Shown piece by piece: positions 50,189 to 58,910 of a DNA stretch of 64,000 nt. Position 1 is the first letter of the stretch. Every line of letters begins with the position of its first letter. Below the pieces are notes generated by a model that saw only the letters and a program-made list of their open reading frames with translations, did not search any database and had not been told where the DNA came from. The DNA lies in the NCBI GenBank assembly GCA_022605405.1, contig JABYQQ010000001.1, positions 4,278,001 through 4,342,000 of the forward strand. Direction: 5' to 3'. Source of the stretch: Earliella scabrosa (taxonomy: Eukaryota; Basidiomycota; Agaricomycetes; Polyporales; Polyporaceae). The translations under genes and the position numbers were made by a program.

Positions 50189-52676
50189 ATGACTCGTCAC
50201 TCTCATGTCGAAGCCGGCTCCTCAGAACCAGGGGAAGACGAGCCCCTGCTGAACCCAGCGGACAGGCACATTGACCTCGCGAACCCGGTGAAGAGTTACG
50301 CGTCAGTAGATGTACGAGCAGTCGACCTCATCGACGAGGAAGACCCGGAGACTAGTCGTGAGATCTTTCCAGTTCTGCAATCTCTGCGACGCGCGCTGAT
50401 AGTCTTGATTGCGTGGAGCCAGCGAACGATGCCCCGACGCGGAAACGACACCTAGGTTAGACTGTTGCGCTCGACCGCCATCCGAGTGATTACTCACCAC
50501 TGGTGTGATGATACCTGCAGGATTGACGAGCACTTCGTCACTGATCTTCAATCGGGTGATTGGGACAGGGTATGTTATTCTTACAATACAACTCTATCCC
50601 TGCGATTGTCTCAATGAAATCAACTCCTTCCAGGATCTTTGCGACGCCTAGTGTGATCCTCCGCTCGTCGGGAAGTGTCGGATTATCGCTTGTCATGTGG
50701 CTTCTCGGGGCCACGGTCGCTCTCTGCGGCACCGCTGTCTACATGGAGCTCGGGACAGTGAGTGATCCCGGCAGATCATACACGGAGAGCACTAACACTA
50801 CGTTATCTACCAGGGACTGCCCCGGAATGGCGGGGAGAAGAATTACCTAGAGTTCATCTATCGACGTCCAAGGCTATTGGTAACCTGTATATACGCGATG
50901 TATGCTGTTCTCACAGTGCGTCTTCATGGATGGGCTGCTGGTAGTGAGCGTTGGTTTTCTAATCCGCGAGTTCTCGTAGGGTTGGCAAGCCGCCTCGTGC
51001 TCTGTCTTCGGCGAATGTAGGTTATGCCGTCCGCAATGTACGAGTATAACACTGACTTACCACCGCTGGGATAGATGCGCTACATGCACTTGATCCCACC
51101 CGACCCCCGTCGCCCACCACAGCGCGTCTCGCCGGAGTCGCGTGTATCACCTTCGCCCTTCTGTTGCATGGCTCGGCACTCAAGGCTGGGCTCCGCCTGC
51201 AGAACGCACTGGGAATGTTCAAGCTCATTGTTCTGACTGGGATTGCTCTGAGTGGACTAGCGTCCCTCCTCAATGCGCCTGGATTCAAGCTGGACAATGT
51301 GAGCGCATATATGGCCGTGACATATGGCTGTGGCTGAAAGCTGACAATCATCGCGACGGTGGGGCTGCAGCCTCCGAGGAACTTCCAGTGGGATAGGATG
51401 TGGGAGGGGAGCTTGAAAGGCGGTGCGAACGCGTTCGTCACTGGACTGTTCAACGTAATCTGGTCGGTCCCCATCTTTACTATCCACATATGAGGTTCGG
51501 GAGGCTCAACTGTATGACTCAGGTGCTTCATCGGATACTCGAACGCGAACTACGCTCTAGCAGAGGTCCGCGACCCCGTGAGGACGATTAAGCGTGCCGC
51601 GCCTCTCGCCATGCTCTCCGTCACGCTCGTGTATATACTGGTCAATGTCGCATACTACGCCGTGGTGGACAAGGACGAGATTGTTGGCAGTGGTCGGATA
51701 GCGGCTGCCCTGTACTTTGGGAAACTGTGGGGTGTTGGTGCAGAACGAGTACGTTCTCCTCATATTGTTCATCATCATCATCGAGGACTGGAGCTGAGTC
51801 CAACGTTCAGTTCGTCAGCGTGATTATAGCGCTCTCTACTGTCGGTAACATACTTGCAGTACTCTTCACTCATGGACGCGGTGAGTTTCATTTGCATCAT
51901 CCGAGGATCACAAGATGGACGTTGTGCTCATGGCGCCCTGGCTAGTCGTTCAAGAACTGGGAAGAGAAGGCGTTCTGCCTTTCTCCTCGTTCTTTGCCAG
52001 CAACAAGCCGTTCAACGCCCCTCTCGCAGGACTGTTCGAGCAGTGGTTCGTCACGAGCAGCCTTGTGCTCCTCGTTCCCCCAGGCGATGCCTACCTGTTC
52101 ATGCTAAGCTGTATGTTTGTTTGCTCATGACACACAAGCTCCCGCTGATTGCACGGTGTTGCAGTGTCGTCCTACCCCCTGGCCGTGATCAACACGTTCG
52201 TCTCTGGCGGCCTTCTTTTCATCCACACCCCCGAGCGGCTGCTGCCCAAGAAGCTCAAGTCGTTGCGAGCGTCGTACGACTGGCTCCCGCCGTTCCGCGC
52301 ATGGACGCCAGTGGTGCTCTTCTTCTTCCTCTCCAACGTCTTCCTGGTCGCCGTCCCCCTCATGCCGCCCGCGCGCGGGTACAAGGTGTACGATCACCTC
52401 CCATACTGGGTGAGTCCCCCACGGCGGTCGATGTGCAAGACTCGGACGCTGACTCACGGCACACGGTGCGCGCTACAGCTCCATGTGCTCGTCGCATGGC
52501 TCATCTCGTCCGGCGGGGTCGCGTACTGGTACGTGTGGTGCGTGTGGCTGCCGCGGAGAGGAGGCTACGTGCTCGTCCGCGATTGGGTCAGGGAAGACGA
52601 CGGAACGACTCGGAGGGTGGTTCGCAAGGTCGCGGTCTCGGCGTCGACCGACGGTGAGCCCTCTGGATCGCAATGA
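50189..52676 (+). CDS. high-affinity methionine permease-like amino acid transporter
   Basis: Multi-exon gene, about 570 residues, of the APC superfamily (LAT-type, Mup1-like). The cytosolic N-terminus starts MTRHSHVEAGSSEPGEDEPL. The first membrane span carries the substrate-loop signature across a join: SLIFNRVIGTG then IFATPSVILRSSGSVG. Further spans read SLVMWLLGATVALCGTAVYM, then ELGTGLPRNGGEKNYLEFIY, LVTCIYAMYAVLT, GVACITFALLLHGSALKAG, FKLIVLTGIALSG, and FNVIWCFIGYSNANYALAEV with RDPVRTIKRAAPLAM. Later spans include SVIIALSTVGNILAVLF, YPLAVINTFVSGGLLFIHT and WTPVVLFFFLSNVFLVAVPL. The C-terminal tail is basic and ends at 52674-52676. The RNGGEKNYLEF and GYSNANYALAEVRDP motifs are those of fungal methionine permeases in the plasma membrane. 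Substrate specificity is inferred by family. Confidence 0.85.
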
Positions 52677-53906
52677 CAGCTCGATGTTCCCCAGGATTTG
52701 TATTGATTGCGCCTGTCAAAGGCCTGCACAGAAATCGTTTGACACTCCCAGAGTGCACAAGAATGAAAGCCAACAACACGATATGTGGTACTTGATTTGT
52801 TCAGCCCGTGCCAAGTGGCTACCTAGCGCATCCCCGTTCGTCCGTCCTTCCTTCCACCTCCATTCATCAAGGACGGCACCACCAAGCAGCCACATCGGCT
52901 CCTGCCGGCCCTCCGCGTCAGCTCCAACAACACAATGAGCCAACGACTTGAGTTGGAGCACTCACGGATAGCAAGAAACACCGCCTCAGCTGCCAGTCGC
53001 ACCCTCATTCCGACTTGCGGACCCGTCCACCCTTGGACCAGGCCCGCTCGACATAGCTGTTCGAGCGGGCAAGGGCGAGCCGGTGTGTCAGACGGCCATG
53101 GATATTTTCAACTTGTGATCGTGCAAGTAGAGTACTCACCCGTTGCTGCTGCTGTGGACCTGCAAAGTAGATCTGGGGTTCCTCTGTCCACACGGCGGCA
53201 GAGTCCATTGAAGAGAGGGGAGTCGGTTGAGTGCGCCTTCTTATAGAGATTGAGGGACCCGGGCCCGCAGCTGCACTCTACTTCAGCCTCTGCTGCGGCA
53301 GGAGGGTGAGGTTCAAGTTCAAGTTGGCTGCTGCGGCGTGTGTCGGACACAGTGTGGGCCAGGTGTCGGACGACTTCAAGGATGCTGCGGTATGTTGCGC
53401 ACCCGAACCGAATGGAATTGAGATCTCCAGAGTCAGGATTGTACCCTTCTGAGGCTGCGGTGAGTAGGGATCCTCAGTCTCGAGGCCTCGCAATGGCAGC
53501 CTTCTTCACTTGTAGCAGGGCAATTCTGCGATGTGACCCTTCGCCGGGTCGACGTCACGGTCGGTGAACTGTCTGGTCTATAGAAGCTTAACTTCTGCTG
53601 CGGAATAGCAGTTTCGCTTACCTCGACGCGACACCGGCCTACCAGGACCATCAGCATCAACCCAAAGCACGGAAGGTGTTTTGGTTCAAGGTCCTGAACA
53701 CGTCGCGCGCGGAAGGGCCATGACGTCATAACAATTCAATCAATACAGCTCGTTGCAGGTCGTCAATCTACAGGTACATGCAGTCCGGTATACTGAAGCG
53801 AGAGTGAGTAATGTACAGCGCGACGATAGTGCCAAGTGAGTCCATCCCGAATAAGCTACGACGCAGTGATTATATGGAGACAACATGGTGGGCAGTGGGT
53901 GGGCTC
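52677..53906. other. mostly non-coding interval
   Basis: Apart from the doubtful small frame at 52823-53208 I could support nothing here. A short minus-strand segment near 53590-53690 reads TPSVLWVDADGPGRPVSRRG in one frame, but no start or join could be assigned. Confidence 0.4.
52823..53208 (-). CDS. doubtful small two-exon gene
   Basis: A start at 53206-53208 opens MDSAAVWTEEPQIYFAGPQQ, which reads like a real N-terminus and is followed by QQR and a good donor (GTGAGT). An acceptor 83 bases on (CGAACAG) joins to a frame with a hydrophobic run (RWLIVLLEL) that stops at 52823. Without splicing the frame ends at 53005. The product would be about 100 residues. I know no family match, and both alternatives are weak. 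Confidence 0.2.
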
Positions 53907-54583
53907 TCAACACAAGCCCTCATCGAGGATAGCGCCGCACCGCTTGCAGTAGACCTTGCGGTCGAGCAAGCACAGTCCGACTCCTAGCGGGAACCAGAGG
54001 ATGGCCGCCAGTACACCTAACACACAATGTGCGCAGCAAAGGGTTCGCACGGACGATCAGTCTTCTTGCGCAGCCCGGGAGCGTTAGTGACTCACCTAGG
54101 ATGCCGAACTTCGATGTGGATACGTGTCCGCCCTGTTGCAGGCACACCATTTGGGGGTGGTCTGGAGGGAGGAGGGAGACGATGCGCTCGCCGCTGATGG
54201 GGTTGACATAGTTGTACACCACGGTCGCGGGCACTTGTGCGGATGGGGGAGGAGGCGGGCCGGCGAACATGCCGGGACTGGGAGGAGGGGGAACCTTGAC
54301 ATCCTGACCCTTGCTTGCGCCCTCTGGAACGAACGGCCCTGAGACTGTGCGAAGGGGAAGGAATGAGATACGAGACGCAGTATGATGGAGCAGACACGCA
54401 CCAGGACCACCGTTCACAACTGCATCATATGAAGGAGGAGCTTGTGAGGGCACCTGGGCCTGCTCATATTCGTGCGTGTTGTCCTTAGCCTGCATGCATC
54501 GAGGAGACTATTAGGATGAAGCAGGAGCGACGAGGCGCAGTGAAGCTCACCATGGAAGAGTAAGAGGGGGAATCGACGATCAT
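53907..54583 (-). CDS. BRI3-like small membrane protein
   Basis: Four exons. The start is at 54581-54583 (MIVDSPSYSSM), then across an intron AKDNTHEYEQAQVPSQAPPS with YDAV, a PPSY-type motif of the kind bound by WW-domain ubiquitin ligases. A Pro-rich stretch (VKVPPPPSPGMFAGPPPPP) leads to the ordered end: VVYNYVNPISGERIVSLLPP, then MVCLQQGGHVSTSKFGILG and across the last join VLAAILWFPLGVGLCLLDRK, VYCKRCGAILDEGLC. The hydrophobic segment with the downstream Cys-x2-Cys (CKRCG) is the layout of brain protein I3 (BRI3) proteins, related in plan to LITAF-type endosomal proteins. The length is near 165 residues. The retroelement lies immediately upstream and divergent, so the native promoter may have been replaced or separated. 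Confidence 0.72.
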
Positions 54584-54864
54584 AGCGAGCGGGTTGTAAG
54601 GAGATGGATTAGACGCGGGTCGTGGGAACTACTGTACAGTTATTGATCGCGCGTCGTACGAGACCCCGCGCTGTGCGCGGGCTCTCTCCATCGTCTACAC
54701 CACACCTGTACTGCTTGCTGAGATTATACACTCGGTTCTGAGCACTTCGGGCGTGACTAGGCGACAACCCTTACACATTTTTGCTCACCCACAAGGGTGT
54801 ATACCAGCAACCAAACACACACACAGAGTCCGACGGACCCAGTGAGTTACAAAAATTTTATACA
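54584..54864 (+). other. leader/possible 5' LTR region of the gypsy element
   Basis: This stretch lies between the BRI3-like start and the Gag ATG. It could hold a short 5' LTR with TGTA...TACA ends (54633 to about 54777), but no second copy was found downstream, so the boundary is unproven. ACCCTT (54767-54772) and AAGGGT (54793-54798) can pair. No match to a tRNA primer-binding site was recognised. Confidence 0.3.
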
Positions 54865-57800
54865 ATGCCCAAATCGAAAAAGAAGGCCGACCAACGTGGC
54901 GGTAACACCGCTACGGACGGTACAAGAACGGCCGAACCTCCCGATCGTGGCGAACAGCCCGTCGGTTCCCCGCCAGCGACGCCAGATCATGGTGTCGCTG
55001 CTGACGCGCTCAACCCGACAGGACGAGCGAACGTCAGTCAAGGGTCAACCCTAACCCCGCTCGAGAACGACAGCCAACGTGGCGACAGGGCCGACTCGAA
55101 CGGCCGCGATCAGGCCGCCTCACACGGCGACACACCGTCGATCGAGTTCGAGCACCACCGTAGCTTCGTCGACGAGGTGGGTTCGCTAGTCACTCGGGCG
55201 CAGGGGCAGTTCGAGGAGATACAAGACGACCTCGACAATTGCCTCGAGTTACAGCGTGACCTGACCGAACGGTTCAGCCGACTCAAGAAGGTCACCCGCA
55301 ACGAGCAGTCTCGTATTCAAGACGAAATCTCCAGGATTCGAGCAAAGTACCTTGGGGAGGACGCGATCGACACCCCGATCCACGGTAACGCGTCCAAACA
55401 TACCCCACCTATGTCCACCAAGGGTGCTGAGCCGCTCGCGGGCGACGGTCTCGGTGAGTCACCCCGTGCGCGTGCGTTGGACCCCGATGTGGTCTCATAC
55501 GCTGACGAGGCCCGCACGTCCACGCGTCCGTCAACTCTTGAGCTGACTCGGGACTTCTTGTTCCGGGACCGCGAGGCGGACGAGTCGTCGTCAACTTATG
55601 AACGCCGCCGACACGCGCAGAACCGCGTACTCGCTCGTGAACACTACGAGGCGGACCGACGCGAACGCGGCCGAGCGGCCGAGCTATGGTGGAAAAATCG
55701 TCTGATCCGCGACGGCGTCAACCCGGACGACGGCGACGACAGCTCCTCGTCGGATAGTAGCTCGACCTACAACAATAACGATAGCCAGCGTCGACCAGGC
55801 GGACCGGGAGGCAACGGCGGAAATTCCGGCCCACCTCCCCCAGGACCGTCCTCTAGCGGCGGTGGCCCTAGCTCAAGTGGGCCAGGGCGGCCTAGTGGAC
55901 AACCAACGCGCCGCCGCTCGCGGTCACTGGACGCAGACGACCAGCGTGCTCGCGCTGAGCCTCGCCGGTCCTTATCACGGCCACCGCCGCCCCGCGCATT
56001 CACGCGGAGCCCTACCTACCTACACGACGGGGAGTACCCGCTCCTAGGCAATCAGTGGAGCGACCCTAATGGTGAGTACATAAATAATCAGTTACAATCC
56101 ATACGTCGCGCTATTAGAAGACGCCTAGACACCCAACCAGACGAGAGGAACGTTCTGAAGAACGTCAAGAACATCCCCGCTCCTGATAAGTACAATGGGA
56201 CGGATGACGCGGAGGAGTTCATGTCTTGGCTGAAAGCGTTGTTACGCTGGCTCGAGATCCATCGCGTCGTAGGGCCTGACTCGGATAGCGACCGAGTCAC
56301 GCTCTTCGGACAGTTCCTGGTAGGCGCAGCGCGCGATTGGTACGATGAGATTATTGACACCATTCACTCGGACGATCATGCTTGGACGTTCGAGGACGCC
56401 ATGTGCGCTATGTTCAGGCGGTTCATACACCGTTCGACCGCACGCTCAGCTGCGGACAAGTTCCATGCTGCACGATACACAAGGGCGGCGGGAGTCAACG
56501 GGCTGTGGGAGTACATGGTCAAATGGTCCCGTAAAATGCCACAGCCCCCGGATGACTACACGTTCAACCGCCGATTTGTAGCAGCGCTGCCAGAGGACAT
56601 TGGCGTGCCCATGTTCCAGAGCCGTAATGTCTCGGTTGAGAAATCGTCGCCTGCTCAGCTGAAGCGCGTGGCGCTGGAGCAGGAGGAGAACAACCGGGTG
56701 GTCGAGGAATATCGCTCGACTCACCGCAAGGCTGCTACAGCTACTGACGGCTCGGCTGATCGCGCGCCGTTCCGCCGCACAAGGGGACCGCCACCTCAGG
56801 CGCGATCCGGTCGAGTCCCAAGCACACACGCTGGACCGTCGAACCGACCGGAGAACCCCACTCCGACGCAGCGTGCAGACCAGCATCGGTCGCCGGTTAG
56901 CAGATCCGCTGCTGCACCCAGTGGCAGTCCTGCGGCCAATGCGGGTGGTATCGCTCGTGCGACTGCATCGAGTACCACCACGCCACGAACCGTCCGCTGC
57001 TACAACTGTCAGCGAGACGGCCACCTATCTCCTAATTGCCCGTATCCTCGCACGACCCATCAACGGGCGGCGAGGGTGATAGATGACCGGGACGAGGAAG
57101 ACAAGCAAGCCACCTCGGGCGCACCGGTGTCAGCGGTCGCCCCAGGAGAGGAACCAGGCGCCTCAGCAGCTGACAGTGACACTGCTGTAGAGCAGCCGTC
57201 TATTGAGAATAACGCCGCCCTCGATCCCGATGATATGGATGAGGAGCAGCTCGGCGAGTATCTCGAACACGAGTATCAGGCCTACGGCGGGTCTCAGTAT
57301 GACTCAGATGACTACGCGTCCAACGAAGGCGACAATACTGTCTACTTCGGGATGATGCGCTCGTACCAATCCGACAGCGATCATGGGGCGGACGAGCAGG
57401 ACAGCCAGGACGGCGATGATATGCCACCGTCCGATGAGTCAATGCAGACACTGCCCAACGTCCTCCTTGAGGACTTTCAAGGCGGGCAGCCGTCTCGTGT
57501 AGACGTGCTGCGTCAGGGCACTGTACTCGGACTGACCATGTACCAGGTCGCTACCACTCGGATGGTACAGCTCCAAACGGTGTATGAGGGCGACGAGCTC
57601 CCCCAAGCACCGCCGATAGAGCCGGTCGGCGATTACGATGATATCCCTGACCTGATTGAGCCAGAGGATAGTGATAATGAGGAAGCTCATTCATCTGCAG
57701 TACAGCAGTACCATGACCAAACGGTGAATGCTATACCGCCTCCCGATATACCGCTTGCATCGGAGGCTATGGAGCTCTGGCAGTCGTTCCAGGATAGCGA

Positions 57801-58887
57801 GCGAACGGAGCATGACATGCATCTGTTCCGCGCTCTGGTGTTCCGACTTATTGGCGCAAACCAATACCTTACATCTGCTATTCAGATCGAGCGCGACAAT
57901 GTCATGTCCCTCGCGGACGAGCTGGACAACCTTCCAGCGCAGCAGGCCCAGGTATTGGACGAGCGGGACCAGCTGCGCGACGAGCGGGATCATCTGCGAG
58001 CCCAGCTTGCATGGTTCCGTCGAGAGGTTGGCTTCGCTATTGAGCGCGAACAAGCCACTATCGAGCAAGTGAATGCAGCGCTGGATGGCAGCCCACTTCA
58101 GGCTGACAGCCTGCGCGAGGTCGTGTCCCGACGGGCAGAGATACTCAATCGTGCTCGTGACACCATTCGCATTCGAGAGGAGATACTAAACAATCCCCTG
58201 TCCGCAGACCTAGAGGACGAACAGTTCGAGATGGACTATGTGGACGACACCACTATGGCCGCTGCGAATACAGTGCTGCAGCGCGCGATCATGCAGGACC
58301 CTAGCCCTCCCGCATATCCGCACGAACAAGGACCAGCTATGCGAGCTATGGCCGTGCACTCGGTCCACCCTCCTACCATGCCAGTCGACATGGCTACTCG
58401 AGCGCGAGCAGGTCGTCGACCAATCCCTCGACGACTTGAACAAACTTGCCTCGCGTTCATGATGCGTGTCAACGGACTCGAGGCTCTCGTGCTGCTCGAC
58501 TCGGGCAGTACCGGTGACTCAGTCAGCCCCGACTTCGTTCGGGTATGTCAAGCACAGACGTTCGAGCTCGAGAACCCCGCTACGCTGCAATTGGGATGCG
58601 TCGGGAGTCGCTCACGCATCAATTATGGTACTCGAGTGCCAGTCAGCCTGGGAGAGTTCTCAGCTGAGCTATATTTAGATGTCGTCAACCTCGACAGGTA
58701 CGACGTCGTACTTGGGACGCCGTTCATGCGCCGCCATGGCGTTCAGCTCGACTTTGAGAACAGCCGCATCACGATCCGAGGGACCGCATATGCCGCGCTG
58801 ACTCCTCGGGAGGAGGACCATCAGGCGAACCGCCGTCGCGCCCCTCGGGCGACACCTCCGTCGTCCAGTGCACCTCGCACTGAATGA
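54865..58887 (+). CDS. Gag-protease polyprotein of gypsy element
   Basis: 1,340 codons from the ATG at 54865 (MPKSKKKADQRGG). The first ATG in this frame was chosen; the frame is open further upstream but without an ATG. Residues 1-430 are largely disordered, with a coiled coil near 110-170 (LELQRDLTERFSRLKKVTRN) and a Gly/Pro-Ser block. The retrotransposon Gag domain covers about 440-640 (PDKYNGTDDAEEFMSWLKAL, VGAARDWYDEII). The zinc knuckle CYNCQRDGHLSPNC starts at Cys 712. An acidic region and a coiled coil (DERDQLRDERDHLRAQLAWF) follow. The protease has LLDSGSTGDSVSP with its catalytic Asp at 1212 and later LDVVNLDRYDVVLGTPFMRR. At 1,340 residues this Gag-protease is much longer than most gypsy Gags. 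The stop is UGA in the context GAA UGA CUA. Confidence 0.9.
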   Translation: MPKSKKKADQRGGNTATDGTRTAEPPDRGEQPVGSPPATPDHGVAADALNPTGRANVSQGSTLTPLENDSQRGDRADSNGRDQAASHGDTPSIEFEHHRSFVDEVGSLVTRAQGQFEEIQDDLDNCLELQRDLTERFSRLKKVTRNEQSRIQDEISRIRAKYLGEDAIDTPIHGNASKHTPPMSTKGAEPLAGDGLGESPRARALDPDVVSYADEARTSTRPSTLELTRDFLFRDREADESSSTYERRRHAQNRVLAREHYEADRRERGRAAELWWKNRLIRDGVNPDDGDDSSSSDSSSTYNNNDSQRRPGGPGGNGGNSGPPPPGPSSSGGGPSSSGPGRPSGQPTRRRSRSLDADDQRARAEPRRSLSRPPPPRAFTRSPTYLHDGEYPLLGNQWSDPNGEYINNQLQSIRRAIRRRLDTQPDERNVLKNVKNIPAPDKYNGTDDAEEFMSWLKALLRWLEIHRVVGPDSDSDRVTLFGQFLVGAARDWYDEIIDTIHSDDHAWTFEDAMCAMFRRFIHRSTARSAADKFHAARYTRAAGVNGLWEYMVKWSRKMPQPPDDYTFNRRFVAALPEDIGVPMFQSRNVSVEKSSPAQLKRVALEQEENNRVVEEYRSTHRKAATATDGSADRAPFRRTRGPPPQARSGRVPSTHAGPSNRPENPTPTQRADQHRSPVSRSAAAPSGSPAANAGGIARATASSTTTPRTVRCYNCQRDGHLSPNCPYPRTTHQRAARVIDDRDEEDKQATSGAPVSAVAPGEEPGASAADSDTAVEQPSIENNAALDPDDMDEEQLGEYLEHEYQAYGGSQYDSDDYASNEGDNTVYFGMMRSYQSDSDHGADEQDSQDGDDMPPSDESMQTLPNVLLEDFQGGQPSRVDVLRQGTVLGLTMYQVATTRMVQLQTVYEGDELPQAPPIEPVGDYDDIPDLIEPEDSDNEEAHSSAVQQYHDQTVNAIPPPDIPLASEAMELWQSFQDSERTEHDMHLFRALVFRLIGANQYLTSAIQIERDNVMSLADELDNLPAQQAQVLDERDQLRDERDHLRAQLAWFRREVGFAIEREQATIEQVNAALDGSPLQADSLREVVSRRAEILNRARDTIRIREEILNNPLSADLEDEQFEMDYVDDTTMAAANTVLQRAIMQDPSPPAYPHEQGPAMRAMAVHSVHPPTMPVDMATRARAGRRPIPRRLEQTCLAFMMRVNGLEALVLLDSGSTGDSVSPDFVRVCQAQTFELENPATLQLGCVGSRSRINYGTRVPVSLGEFSAELYLDVVNLDRYDVVLGTPFMRRHGVQLDFENSRITIRGTAYAALTPREEDHQANRRRAPRATPPSSSAPRTE

Positions 58888-58910
58888 CTATCTTCTTCCC
58901 AAAAGGATAG
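58885..58910 (+). promoter_or_regulatory. candidate UGA readthrough site between Gag-Pro and Pol
   Basis: UGA at 58885-58887 is followed directly by CUA. UGA CUA is a recognised leaky stop context in several viral and cellular readthrough genes. CUAUCUU (58888-58894) can pair with AGGAUAG (58904-58910), with one G-U pair and a nine-base loop. The downstream frame is the same as the upstream frame. The hairpin begins at once after the stop, closer than in the best-known cases, so its role is uncertain. Confidence 0.5.

Noticed and set aside
54633..54777. Candidate short 5' LTR with TGTA...TACA ends
   Set aside because: No second copy was found after Pol and no primer-binding site follows, so it is mentioned only as a possibility.
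54767..54798. ACCCTT/AAGGGT pairing that might allow self-primed reverse transcription
   Set aside because: Six base pairs in a leader of this length are easily found by chance, and the RNA start is unknown.
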